Source: Mycolicibacter longobardus (GTDB lineage: Bacteria; Actinomycetota; Actinomycetes; Mycobacteriales; Mycobacteriaceae). Taken from it: a stretch of DNA of 64,000 nucleotides. A program made the translations under genes and the position numbers. The stretch spans positions 299,519-363,518 of the forward strand of contig NZ_LQPG01000007.1 in the NCBI RefSeq assembly GCF_002102265.1, in the 5' to 3' direction. Shown here one piece after another: positions 43,696-52,218 of the stretch (positions are counted from its first letter, which is position 1; each line of letters starts with the position of its first letter). The notes under the pieces were generated by a model. That model had not been told where the DNA came from and made no database searches. It saw only the letters and a list, made by a program, of their open reading frames with translations.

Positions 43696-44576
43696 GTCCC
43701 CCAGTCCGCCCGCGGATGGTCAGCGCCGACGGTGTGCCGATGTCGGCGTTGGTGGCCGACGTCGCGGATCCTCATGCCGTGGTCGTCGCGCTGCACGGCG
43801 GCGGGACCACGTCGATGTATTTCGACTGCCCCGGCCAGGCCGAGTTGTCCCTGCTGAGAACCGGTGCCGCACTGGGCTACACGGTGATCGCGCTGGACCG
43901 ACCGGGCTACGGGAGCTCGGCGCTGTATCCGGAGGCGACAACCGATCCCGGCCAACGCGTCCGGCTGGCCTACCTGGCCGTCGACCGGATTCTCGGCGAA
44001 CGGCCACGCGGTGCCGGCCTGTTCATCCTGGGGCATTCCAACGGCTGCGAACTGGCGCTGCGGATGGCGGCCGACGATCGGGGCGCCGAGCTGCTCGGGC
44101 TGGAGTTAGCCGGTACCGGGCTGCGCTACCAGGATGCCGCGCGCAGGGCACTGAGCACGGCCGGCCCCGGTCAGCGGCCGGTCGGTCTACGCGAACTGCT
44201 CTGGGAACCGGCCTCGCTGTACCCGGACGCGGTTTTGCGCGGGATCACCCACGCCTCCCCGGGCTCGCAGTATGAAGCCGAAATGGTGGCCGATTGGCCG
44301 CGCCGTGATTTCCCGTCGCTGGCCGGCCGGGTCCGGGTACCGGTGCGCTTCACCTTCGCCGAACACGAGAAGATCTGGCAGTCCGACCCGGATGCGCAGC
44401 GCGATATCCGCGACATCTTCACCGCCACACCGAGTTTCACGAGCAATAACCAACCCGGGGCGGGGCACAATCTCAGCCTCGGCTTCAGCGCCGCGGAGTA
44501 TCACAGTTCGGCACTGTCATTCGTCGGTGAGTGCGCGGCGTCCGCTGTCGCCGCGCGGGATTCGGAGGTCAGCTGA
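43692..44576 (+). CDS. Alpha/beta hydrolase
   Basis: 294 residues: VALHGGGTTSMYFD (oxyanion HGGG), DRPGYGSS, elbow GHSNGC (Ser), probable acid in FAEHEKIW and His in PGAGHNLSLG. GTG start overlaps the upstream stop by four bases. Resembles aromatic/terpenoid esterases and C-C hydrolases in overall plan. Sits in an operon with the DUF35-thiolase and a beta-hydroxyacid dehydrogenase-like gene. Confidence 0.88.
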   Translation: MSPPVRPRMVSADGVPMSALVADVADPHAVVVALHGGGTTSMYFDCPGQAELSLLRTGAALGYTVIALDRPGYGSSALYPEATTDPGQRVRLAYLAVDRILGERPRGAGLFILGHSNGCELALRMAADDRGAELLGLELAGTGLRYQDAARRALSTAGPGQRPVGLRELLWEPASLYPDAVLRGITHASPGSQYEAEMVADWPRRDFPSLAGRVRVPVRFTFAEHEKIWQSDPDAQRDIRDIFTATPSFTSNNQPGAGHNLSLGFSAAEYHSSALSFVGECAASAVAARDSEVS

Positions 44577-45394
44577 TGCGCGTCGGTTTCATCGGGTTGG
44601 GCAGCCAGGGCGCGCCGATGGCGCGGCGCATCGTCGAGGGCGGGTACGCCACCACGCTGTGGGCCCGGCGGGACGGCACCCTGGAGCCCTTCTCCGACAC
44701 CGAAGCCCGCGTCGCCGACTCCCCCGCCGAGCTGGGCCGCCAAAGTGATCTGGTCTGCCTGTGCGTGGTCGGCGATGCCGACGTCGACGAGGTCATCGTC
44801 GGGGACAGCGGGGTGCTGGCCGGACTGCAGCCCGGCGGCATCATCGCGATTCACAGCACGGTCCACCCCGACACCTGTCGCCGGCTCGCGCAGCACTGTG
44901 CGGACCAGGGGGTCTCGGTGATCGACGCACCGGTCAGCGGCGGCGGTCCGGCTGCCGCGGCCGGGACGCTGCTGGTGATGGCCGGGGGTGAGCCCGATGT
45001 CGTCGAGCGCTGCCGCCCGGTGTTCGAGACCTACGCCGACCCGGTGGTGCATCTGGGTGATCTCGGCTCGGGTCAGGTGACCAAGCTGCTCAACAACCTG
45101 TTGTTCACCGCCAATCTCGGGACCGCGGCGACCGCACTGGCACTCGGTGAGCAACTCGGGGTCGCCACCGACCGGCTCGCCGAAGTGGTGTCACGTGGCA
45201 GCGCGAACAGCTTCGCGCTGAACAGCATCCGGGGTTCCGGCGGGACCCTGGACCGGCTGGCCGGCCTGGCCGGGTCGCTATTGCAGAAGGATGTCCGGCT
45301 GGTGGCCGATCTGGCGCAGCGGGCGGACGCCGTTCCCGGTGCGGTGCTCGAAGCCGCCGACGCGGCGCTTTCGCTGATGGACCACCCGCGGTGA
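44576..45394 (+). CDS. 3-hydroxyisobutyrate / 6-phosphogluconate dehydrogenase-family oxidoreductase
   Basis: 272 residues of the beta-hydroxyacid dehydrogenase family. N-terminal NAD(P) fold [20 protein letters not shown], substrate loop [22 protein letters not shown], catalytic Lys in [14 protein letters not shown]. It would oxidise a beta-hydroxy acid to a semialdehyde. The TGATG overlap with the previous stop signals coupling. Last gene before a new promoter region upstream of the P450. Confidence 0.92.
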   Translation: MRVGFIGLGSQGAPMARRIVEGGYATTLWARRDGTLEPFSDTEARVADSPAELGRQSDLVCLCVVGDADVDEVIVGDSGVLAGLQPGGIIAIHSTVHPDTCRRLAQHCADQGVSVIDAPVSGGGPAAAAGTLLVMAGGEPDVVERCRPVFETYADPVVHLGDLGSGQVTKLLNNLLFTANLGTAATALALGEQLGVATDRLAEVVSRGSANSFALNSIRGSGGTLDRLAGLAGSLLQKDVRLVADLAQRADAVPGAVLEAADAALSLMDHPR

Positions 45395-45418
45395 ACCCGG
45401 TCGGCGATCGCCCCTTCC

Positions 45419-45462
45419 AACGGTCTGCCGTTTGTCTTACAGTAGCGGTTATAGTCTGCCGT
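45419..45462. promoter_or_regulatory. Repeated GTCTGCCGT boxes upstream of P450
   Basis: GTCTGCCGT occurs at 45423-45431 and 45454-45462, 31 bp apart (about three helical turns). The first is part of AACGG-N4-CCGTT (45419-45432). The second ends 14 bases before the P450 ATG, next to GGGAGG. Candidate promoter or regulator site. Confidence 0.45.
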
Positions 45463-45476
45463 CCCCGGGAGGTTCG

Positions 45477-46679
45477 ATGACCAAGGCGGAACTCGTCTTC
45501 GACCCGTTCTCCGAAGAGTATTACGACAATCCGTTCGACATCTATCGGCGAATGCGCGAGGAAGCGCCGCTGTACTACAACGAGGAACTGGACTTCTACG
45601 CGCTCACCCGCCATGTGGACGTGGCCGCGGCCTTCAAGGACTTCGAGACCTACTCGTCGGCTCGCGGCTGCGACCTCGCGATGGTGCGTTCGGGTGAGGT
45701 GCCGCAGAAGATGATCATCTTCATGGACCCTCCCGATCACCGGCACATGCGCAGCCTGCTCAACAAGGCCTTCACCCCGCGCGCGATCCAGTCCCAGCGC
45801 GAGACCGTGGTCGAACAGGTCGAGCGATTCCTGAGCGCCGTCGGCCCCGACCGGTTTGATGTGGTGCAGGACTTCTCCGGACCGTTCCCGGTGGAGGTCA
45901 TCACTCGGATGGCCGGGGTGCCCGAGGAGTACCGCCAACAGGTCCGGCACTGGATCGACACCTCGCTGCACCGCGAGCCGGGGCAGATCGAGACCAGCGA
46001 GGCCGGCATGCAGGCCACCATCGAGACCGCGACCTACTACTACGGACTGATCCAGGAACGGCGCGGCGACCCGCAGGACGACATGATCAGCAGGCTGATC
46101 GCCGCGGAGATTCCCGGCGAGAACGGCGAGATGCGGCGCCTCGACGATATCGAGATCACCGGATTCGCCTCGCTGCTCGGGGCCGCCGGCGCGGAAACCG
46201 TCACCAAGCTGGTCGGCAGCGCCGCGGTGATCTTCGCCCGCAATCCCGACCAGTGGCAGAAGCTGCTCGACGACCCCAGCAAGGTGCCCGCCGCCGTCGA
46301 GGAACTGCTGCGCTACGAGGGACCGGTGCAGTACAACGTCCGCTACACGCTCAAAGAGGCACACGTCAGTGGCGGCACGATTCCGGCCGGCAAGCCGGTG
46401 TTCTTGATCGGCGCCGCTGCCAATCGCGACCCGGAGGCATTCGCCGACGCCGACACCTTCGACATCGACCGGGATCAGACCGAAGCACAGCACCTCGGGC
46501 TGGGATACGGGATTCACAGCTGCCTCGGCGCGGCGCTGGCCCGGATGGAAAGTGTCATCGCCTTGGAGCGGCTGCTGGACTTCATGCCTCGTTACGAGGT
46601 GGATTGGGATGGGCTGCAACGGGTGCACATGCAGAACGTCTCCGGCTATTCCAACGTCCCGGTTCGTGTGATCCGGTGA
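45477..46679 (+). CDS. Cytochrome P450
   Basis: 400 residues. I-helix AGAETV (second Thr replaced by Val), K-helix EELLRYEG, and heme loop LGYGIHSCLG, where the usual Phe of FGxGxHxCxG is Leu. N-terminus MTKAELVFDPFSEEYYDNPF. ATG 45477 follows GGGAGG. Its ferredoxin starts 10 bases after the stop. Together with the NuoF-like protein this may be a complete electron chain. Substrate unknown; the family could not be named with confidence. Confidence 0.94.
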   Translation: MTKAELVFDPFSEEYYDNPFDIYRRMREEAPLYYNEELDFYALTRHVDVAAAFKDFETYSSARGCDLAMVRSGEVPQKMIIFMDPPDHRHMRSLLNKAFTPRAIQSQRETVVEQVERFLSAVGPDRFDVVQDFSGPFPVEVITRMAGVPEEYRQQVRHWIDTSLHREPGQIETSEAGMQATIETATYYYGLIQERRGDPQDDMISRLIAAEIPGENGEMRRLDDIEITGFASLLGAAGAETVTKLVGSAAVIFARNPDQWQKLLDDPSKVPAAVEELLRYEGPVQYNVRYTLKEAHVSGGTIPAGKPVFLIGAAANRDPEAFADADTFDIDRDQTEAQHLGLGYGIHSCLGAALARMESVIALERLLDFMPRYEVDWDGLQRVHMQNVSGYSNVPVRVIR

Positions 46680-46689
46680 GGAAACCCCG

Positions 46690-46896
46690 ATGACCAAGCG
46701 AAGGGTTGTCGTCGACTACGGGCTCTGTGAGTCCAACGGGATCTGCATGGGCATCAATCCGGATGTGTTCCACCTCGACGACGAGGACAACCTCTATATC
46801 CTCAAGCCGGACATCACGCCGGAGACCGAAGGCGATGTCGCCGAGGCGGTCCGCAGGTGTCCCCGTCAGGCGCTGGCGGTCGCCGAGGAAGAGTAG
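46690..46896 (+). CDS. P450-associated ferredoxin, 68 aa
   Basis: Ferredoxin with LCESNGIC ... RCPRQAL: Asn occupies the variable ligand position. Strongly acidic middle section (HLDDEDN). Directly downstream of the P450 at 45477 with a 10-base gap, so it is the presumed electron donor. Confidence 0.92.
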   Translation: MTKRRVVVDYGLCESNGICMGINPDVFHLDDEDNLYILKPDITPETEGDVAEAVRRCPRQALAVAEEE

Positions 46897-46903
46897 ACGA
46901 GGA

Positions 46904-47212
46904 CTAACGCCCCGGGAACCCGGACAGGATGACCGCGTTGCAGTCGGCTGCGGCCTGCCGCAGCTTCGCGGCCTTCTGGTATTCCTCGGAGTGATACCAG
47001 GCGCGGGCGGCGTCCACGGATTCGAATTCCAGGACGACGGTTTGATTTCCGTGCCAGTCGCCTTCCAGCAACTCATGCTGGGTCTCAACGGCCAGGATCG
47101 TCGCGCCGCCGGAGGCCATCGTCGGCCCCGCGGCCTTTCCGTAGGCGACCATGCCCGACGGATCTTTGATCGCCTCGGTCAGGATGACATATCCCTTGGG
47201 CGCGTTCGCCAT
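46904..47212 (-). CDS. DUF1330 family protein
   Basis: 102 residues. The DUF1330 pattern is clear: KGYVILTEAIKDPSGMVAYG at the N-terminus and VVLEFESVDAARAWYHSEEY followed by QKAAKLRQ near the end, a small alpha/beta dimeric ferredoxin-like fold. Biochemical role not established. ATG 47212 overlaps the ferredoxin stop (TAATG) with a GAGGAG ribosome-binding site, so it is the last gene of the P450-ferredoxin-DUF1330 unit. Confidence 0.9.
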   Translation of the reverse strand: MANAPKGYVILTEAIKDPSGMVAYGKAAGPTMASGGATILAVETQHELLEGDWHGNQTVVLEFESVDAARAWYHSEEYQKAAKLRQAAADCNAVILSGFPGR

Positions 47213-47424
47213 TAGCTCTCCTCGGGTGAATTGTCGGTGATGTCGTCGATGGCGTGTTCCGGGCATTGCTTGATGGCATCGCGAACCGCGTGCTCGAACT
47301 CCGGCGGCACCTCGTCCACGGTGACCTCCGAATACCCGTCATCGTTGATCGCGAACACCTCGGGACAGATCGTGGTGCAGATGCCATGCCCGGCACAACG
47401 ATCCGGGTCGACCCAGGCCTTCAT
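47212..47424 (-). CDS. P450-associated ferredoxin, 70 aa
   Basis: RCAGHGIC ... QCPEHAI with His at the variable position, close to classical mycobacterial 3Fe-4S ferredoxins. One further cysteine (TTICPEVF) lies after the second ligand. The start overlaps the P450 stop by four bases; presumed redox partner of that P450. Confidence 0.93.
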   Translation of the reverse strand: MKAWVDPDRCAGHGICTTICPEVFAINDDGYSEVTVDEVPPEFEHAVRDAIKQCPEHAIDDITDNSPEES

Positions 47425-48716
47425 CGCGCCGGCCGCCCCACCTCGGTGAACTCCAGGTTCAGCTGGATCAGGCCACGCAGGATGTAGGTCGGAATGTAGC
47501 TGAATCGCCGCGCGTCGGCGGGGCCGTGCAGCTCCTCGGAGATCCTGATGTCGGTGGTGCGATCCAGCAGGCGCTCCATCGCGATCCGGGTCTCGGCGCG
47601 GGCCAGTGGCGCTCCCGCGCAGCTGTGGATACCGCGCCCGAAGGTGATGTGCTGGCGGGCATTCGAGCGCGCCGCGTCGAAGGTCTCCGGATCGGTGAAA
47701 CGGCGCGGATCGCGATTGGCGCCCGCGCTGAGCACCATCAGGGTGGTGCCGGCCGGGATGTGAACTCCGCCGATCTCGGTGTCCACCCGGGAGAGCCGGA
47801 AGTCTCCCTTGACCGGACTCTCGAAGCGCAGCACCTCCTCGATGAAGTTCGGGATGAGGCTGCGGTCATCACGGAGGCGCTGCTGAAGGTCCGGCTGCTC
47901 CGCGATGATCTTCAGCGCGGAGCCGAGCAGTCGCACCGTCGTCTCCTGGCCGGCCGAGTAGACGTTGGCAGCCACCTTGGCCACGTCGATCGGGTCCGGG
48001 ATGGAACCGTCCGGGAAGGTCGCCTCCGCCATGCCGGTCAGGACGTCATCGCGTGGTGCACTGCGACGGTCGGCGATGTAGCCGGCGAAGGTGGCGTAGA
48101 GGAACTCCAGCGGACTGTGCGCCAGCGCCTTGGCATCGGTGCTGCCGATCCCGCCGCCGGCGTTGCGGTGAATGTTCTTGACGAAGTCGTCACGGTCTTC
48201 ATCCGGGACACCGAGCAGGTCCGCGATGACCAGCAGGGTGAACGGCGCGGCGAAACCTCCGATGAACTCACCGGCGCCGGGCGCGAGGTAGTCGTCGAGC
48301 ACCCGGTCGGCCAGCTCCCACATGGCGTCCTCGTTCTCCTTGAGGCGCTTGGGGGTGAGCAGCCGCATCAACAGGGCGCGGTGGTTGGTGTGCGTGGGCG
48401 GGTCCAGGGTCGGCAGCTGGTCGCTGAACGGCAGTTCGTCACGGTGCTTGTCGATCAGTTCCGCGACGGTCGCACCGCCCAGGTCGCCGTCCAGCGGCAC
48501 CGGGAAGCCGGGGAACGGGCCGGTCACCGCGATGCACGAGGAGAACACCTCGGCATTGCCGGCCACCGCGCACGCCTCTTCCCAGCCGGTCACCATCATC
48601 ACGCCGTGGTGCGGTTCCCGGGTGATCGGCGACCGCTCCCGCAGCGCGCGCAGATACGGGTAGGGGTCCCCGACCACCGATTGGTCGGTGAAGAAGTCGA
48701 TCGTGTCTGGATCCAT
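47421..48716 (-). CDS. Cytochrome P450
   Basis: 431 residues with I-helix AGQETT, K-helix EEVLRFES and heme loop FGRGIHSCAG. The start at 48716 (MDPDTIDFF) is chosen because GGGAG lies upstream and because it places the GAGAAT palindrome 29 bases before the start, as at sister promoters; an ATG at 48743 would abut the palindrome. Forms a unit with a ferredoxin and a DUF1330 protein. Confidence 0.93.
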   Translation of the reverse strand: MDPDTIDFFTDQSVVGDPYPYLRALRERSPITREPHHGVMMVTGWEEACAVAGNAEVFSSCIAVTGPFPGFPVPLDGDLGGATVAELIDKHRDELPFSDQLPTLDPPTHTNHRALLMRLLTPKRLKENEDAMWELADRVLDDYLAPGAGEFIGGFAAPFTLLVIADLLGVPDEDRDDFVKNIHRNAGGGIGSTDAKALAHSPLEFLYATFAGYIADRRSAPRDDVLTGMAEATFPDGSIPDPIDVAKVAANVYSAGQETTVRLLGSALKIIAEQPDLQQRLRDDRSLIPNFIEEVLRFESPVKGDFRLSRVDTEIGGVHIPAGTTLMVLSAGANRDPRRFTDPETFDAARSNARQHITFGRGIHSCAGAPLARAETRIAMERLLDRTTDIRISEELHGPADARRFSYIPTYILRGLIQLNLEFTEVGRPAR

Positions 48717-48744
48717 CACGAGCCGTTTCGCTCCCTCTCGCATA

Positions 48745-48761
48745 CGAGAATGCCATTCTCG
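48745..48761. promoter_or_regulatory. GAGAAT-N3-ATTCTC operator upstream of P450
   Basis: CGAGAATGCCATTCTCG: perfect 7-base arms around GCC. It is the only notable element in the roughly 130-base gap between the P450 and the amidohydrolase stop at 48847. Confidence 0.75.
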
Positions 48762-48846
48762 TCACCGGTCAACAGACTTCCATAACCCGGGGGTGCCGTC
48801 AACGCCTGGGGTCTCCTTCAGGCCCGTCAGCGCCGACCGGGCCGAC

Positions 48847-50133
48847 TCAGCTGTTCGAGCGCGCGGCCTCCATCAGCGCGTTCGCCTGCCGATCCCCGTC
48901 TTTGTGGTGGCTGAGCGCGCGAATTGACACGTCGTGTCCCTCGGCGGCCTTGCGCAGCGCACCCACTCCTGCCTGCTCACGGGCGATGTGGGCGAACGGG
49001 TCGAACGAGTACCAGCGCATGGCGTTCTCGTGGGTCATCTTGTTGATGTCGTCATCGGCCACGTTGTTGGCGGTCAGCACGTCCCACAACTCTTCGGGCG
49101 CGCCCGGCCACATCGAGTCGCTGTGCGGGTAGTCGGCCTCCCAGGCGATGTTGTCGATGCCGATCATGTGGCGCAGTTGCACACCCACCGGATCGGAGAT
49201 GAAACAGGTCAGGAAGTGCTCCCGGAACACTTCGGAGGGAACCTTGCCGCCGAAATTCTGGCCCGTCCAGGTCGAATGCATGTCGTAGGTGCGGTCCGCC
49301 CGCTCCAGGAAGTACGGGATCCACCCGGTGCCGCCCTCGGACAGCGCGATCTTGAGGTCCGGGTATTCCTTGATCGGCCTAGACCACAGCAAGTCCGCCG
49401 CGGCCTGCACGATGTTCATCGGCTGCAGGGTGATCATCACGTCCATCGGCGCGTCGGGCGCGGTGATGGCCAGCTTGCCCGACGACCCGATGTGCACGTT
49501 CATCACCGTGTCGGTGTCGCACAGCGCCTGCCACAGTGGGTTCCAGTACGCGTCGTGGAAACTCGGGTAGCCCATCGCGGCCGGGTTCTCGGTGAACGTC
49601 AGAGCGTGCACTCCCTTCTTGGACACCCGCCGCACCTCATCGGCGCACTTCTGGGCGTCCCAGATCACCGGTATCGCCATCGGGATGAAGCGTCCGGGAT
49701 ACGCGCCGCACCATTCGTCGATGTGCCAGTCGTTGTAGGCCTGGACCAGCGCAACCGAAAAGTCGGGATCCTCGGTGGCGAACAACCGGCCGGCGAAGCC
49801 GGGGAACGACGGGAAGCAGATCGAGCCGAGGATGCCGCCGGCATTCATGTCCTTGACCCGCTCATGGACGTTGTAGCAACCGGGCCGGATCTCGTCGAGG
49901 CCCTGCGGCTCCAGTCCGTACTCCTCTTTGGGCCGGCCCGCGACCGCGTTGAGCGCGACATTGGGGATCACCACGTCGCGGAACTGCCAGGAGTCGGAGC
50001 CATCGGCGTTGTGCACCAGGCGCGGCGCGTCATCCAGGTACTTGCGCGCCAGATGGTTGGCGAACATGTCCGGCGGCTCGACGGTGTGATCATCGACGCT
50101 GATCAGGATCATGTCGTCCTTGTTCACGGCCAT
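48847..50133 (-). CDS. Amidohydrolase family 2 protein
   Basis: 428 residues; a long amidohydrolase_2 member. The metal region begins ILISVDDHTVEPPDMF (Asp-Asp-His instead of HxH), with NVHIGSSGK, WEADYPHSDSMWP (conserved Asp-Tyr-Pro-His) and FLERADRTYD. The DDHxxEPP start defines a large actinobacterial subgroup of unknown substrate, often found in ring-degradation clusters. Faces away from the carboxymuconolactone-decarboxylase-like gene across a 257-base gap. Probably a decarboxylase or C-C hydrolase. Confidence 0.9.
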   Translation of the reverse strand: MAVNKDDMILISVDDHTVEPPDMFANHLARKYLDDAPRLVHNADGSDSWQFRDVVIPNVALNAVAGRPKEEYGLEPQGLDEIRPGCYNVHERVKDMNAGGILGSICFPSFPGFAGRLFATEDPDFSVALVQAYNDWHIDEWCGAYPGRFIPMAIPVIWDAQKCADEVRRVSKKGVHALTFTENPAAMGYPSFHDAYWNPLWQALCDTDTVMNVHIGSSGKLAITAPDAPMDVMITLQPMNIVQAAADLLWSRPIKEYPDLKIALSEGGTGWIPYFLERADRTYDMHSTWTGQNFGGKVPSEVFREHFLTCFISDPVGVQLRHMIGIDNIAWEADYPHSDSMWPGAPEELWDVLTANNVADDDINKMTHENAMRWYSFDPFAHIAREQAGVGALRKAAEGHDVSIRALSHHKDGDRQANALMEAARSNS

Positions 50134-50390
50134 CCTCCGATCCGGGTCCGGCGCGGGTGAGCCGGGCTCAACAACGTCTCCGTTGAAAACTATCTTCCCG
50201 TTTTCGGAGAATCAACCTTCTAACCTACCCGCCTTGCCGGGGCGGCGCCGGCGTAGCCGGGGGCGTGCAGCGGGCGTTCGACACGGCCGTCCTAGCTGCG
50301 CAAACGGCGGAGTGTTGACCAATCGAGCCAAACATGGAAATCTGTTGGTCAAATATGAGAATGTGATTCTCGCCGACGAGGAGTGGCCAC
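50134..50390. promoter_or_regulatory. Divergent control region with GAGAAT-N3-ATTCTC site
   Basis: 257-bp gap with no supportable gene. GAGAATGTGATTCTC at 50357-50371 is a perfect six-base-arm palindrome 19 bases before the plus-strand start at 50391. On the other side GAAAAC-N9-GTTTTC (about 50185-50205) lies near the amidohydrolase start. GAGGAG precedes the ATG at 50391. Confidence 0.65.
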
Positions 50391-50936
50391 ATGCGTCTAG
50401 CTGAGCTGTCGGAGTCGCACTGGGACGACGCTGACGTACAGCGCGCGCTGGCCCAGATGCTGCCCGAGGAGCGGCGCAATGCCCGCGACGCCGGCAACGC
50501 GCTGGCCATGCTCGTCCACCACCCGAAGCTGGCCCGGGTGTTCCTGCGCTTCAACGTCCACCTGCTGTACGGCTCGGCCCTGCCCGCGCACCTGCGCGAG
50601 CTCGCAGTCCTGCGGACGGCGCACCGGCGCGGCTGCGAATACGAGTGGGCACACCACGTGACGATGGGCAAGGAAGCCGGTCTCACCGACGACGACATCA
50701 GCGACCTGCAACACGGCACCGGCCGCGACGAGCTCTACCAGGCAGTGCTGGATGCCACCGACGAACTCGACGAGAAGACCCGGCTCTCGGCCGCCACCGA
50801 GGCGGTCCTGACCAAACACCTGGACGAGCAGCAGGTGATGGATCTGGTCTTCACGGTCGGCTGCTACTGCATGTTGGCCATGGCCTTCAACACTTTTGGC
50901 GTTGAACTCGATGAAGAACCCGAATCAGGGAGGTAA
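50391..50936 (+). CDS. Carboxymuconolactone decarboxylase / AhpD-family protein
   Basis: 181 residues. CMD-family helical pattern LPAHLRELAVLRTAHRRGCEYEW followed by AHHVTMGKEAGLTDDDI. The AhpD redox CxxC is absent, so a decarboxylase, isomerase or structural role is more likely than peroxidase reduction. First gene of a plus-strand unit leading to the Rieske oxygenase, four bases before its GTG. Confidence 0.9.
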   Translation: MRLAELSESHWDDADVQRALAQMLPEERRNARDAGNALAMLVHHPKLARVFLRFNVHLLYGSALPAHLRELAVLRTAHRRGCEYEWAHHVTMGKEAGLTDDDISDLQHGTGRDELYQAVLDATDELDEKTRLSAATEAVLTKHLDEQQVMDLVFTVGCYCMLAMAFNTFGVELDEEPESGR

Positions 50937-50940
50937 CACC

Positions 50941-52218
50941 GTGCCCCATTTCCCCAAACCGGCCGCAGGTAGCTGGACGCAGAACTATCCCGAACTCGGC
51001 ACCGAGCCAGTCGATTACAGCGACTCGATCGACCCGGCATTCTTCGAGGCCGAGCGCGAGGCCGTCTTCAAGCGGATGTGGCTCAACGTCGGCCGCGTCG
51101 AGCGCCTGCCGCGCACCGGCAGCTACTTCACCAGGGAGCTGCCGTCGGCCGGAAAGGGCATGTCGGTGATCGTCTGCAAGACCAAGGACGGGTCGGTCAA
51201 GGCCTACCACAATGTCTGTCGCCACCGGGGAAACAAGCTGGTGTGGAACGATTTCCCGAACGAGGAGACCTCCGGCACCTGCCGACAGTTCACCTGCAAA
51301 TACCACGCCTGGCGCTACAGCCTGGACGGCGATCTGACCTTCGTCCAGCAGGAGGACGAGTTCTTCAACCTCGACAAGGGCGACTACGGCCTGGCCGGCG
51401 TCCGCTGCGAGGTGTGGGAAGGCTTCATCTTCATCAACTTCGACGACAACGCGCAACCGCTCGCCGACTACCTCGGGCCGCTGGCCAAGAGCATCGAGGG
51501 CTACCCGTTCGGCGAGATGACCGAGACCTACTCCTACCGCGCCGAGGTCGGCAGCAACTGGAAGCTCTTCATCGACGCGTTCGTCGAGTTCTACCACGCG
51601 CCGATCCTGCACCAGGGCCAGTACACCAAGGAAGAAGCCGCCAAGATCCAGAAGTTCGGCTACGAAGCGCTGCACTACGAGCTGGCCGGCCCGCACAGCC
51701 TGCAGTCGACGTGGGGCGGTCAGGCCCCGCCCCCCGACATGTCCATGGTCAAGCCGTTGGACCAGGTCCTGCGCAGCGGGCTGTTCGGCCCGTGGGACAA
51801 GCCGGAGCTCATCGCCAATCTGAAGGAGCTGCCGCCGGGCGTGAACGTCAAGCGAGTGCCGCAGTGGGGCATCGACTCGTGGCTCTTCTACCCCAACTTC
51901 ATGTTGCTGATCTGGGAACCGGGCTGGTATCTGACCTACCAGTACTGGCCGACCGCCGTCGACAAGCACGTCTTCGAGGCGAACCTGTACTTTGTGCCCC
52001 CCAAGAATGCGCGCGAACGCCTGGCCCAAGAGTTGGCCGCCGTCACGTTCAAGGAGTACGCGCTGCAGGACGCCAACACCCTGGAAGCCACCCAGACCAT
52101 GATCGGCACCAGGGCCGTCAAGGACTTCCTGCTGTGCGACCAGGAGATCCTGATCCGCCACCTGCACAAAGTGAACCGCGACTTCGTAAAGGAGCACCAA
52201 CATGCCGCTACCGTCTGA
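50941..52218 (+). CDS. Rieske non-heme iron oxygenase, alpha subunit
   Basis: 425 residues. The Rieske domain has NVCRHRGN (Cys-x-His) and FTCKYHAW (Cys-x2-His); the catalytic domain has DAFVEFYHAPILH, giving the two His of the mononuclear iron. It would hydroxylate an aromatic or alicyclic ring. No beta subunit or reductase is adjacent; a 107-residue protein overlaps its stop. GTG 50941 with GGGAGG upstream. Electrons could come from the Rieske ferredoxin (38748) or one of the local ferredoxins. Confidence 0.93.
   Translation: MPHFPKPAAGSWTQNYPELGTEPVDYSDSIDPAFFEAEREAVFKRMWLNVGRVERLPRTGSYFTRELPSAGKGMSVIVCKTKDGSVKAYHNVCRHRGNKLVWNDFPNEETSGTCRQFTCKYHAWRYSLDGDLTFVQQEDEFFNLDKGDYGLAGVRCEVWEGFIFINFDDNAQPLADYLGPLAKSIEGYPFGEMTETYSYRAEVGSNWKLFIDAFVEFYHAPILHQGQYTKEEAAKIQKFGYEALHYELAGPHSLQSTWGGQAPPPDMSMVKPLDQVLRSGLFGPWDKPELIANLKELPPGVNVKRVPQWGIDSWLFYPNFMLLIWEPGWYLTYQYWPTAVDKHVFEANLYFVPPKNARERLAQELAAVTFKEYALQDANTLEATQTMIGTRAVKDFLLCDQEILIRHLHKVNRDFVKEHQHAATV

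Noticed and set aside
50185..50205. GAAAAC-N9-GTTTTC as another member of the GAGAAT regulon
   Set aside because: Arms and spacing differ; recorded only as a feature of the gap upstream of the amidohydrolase.
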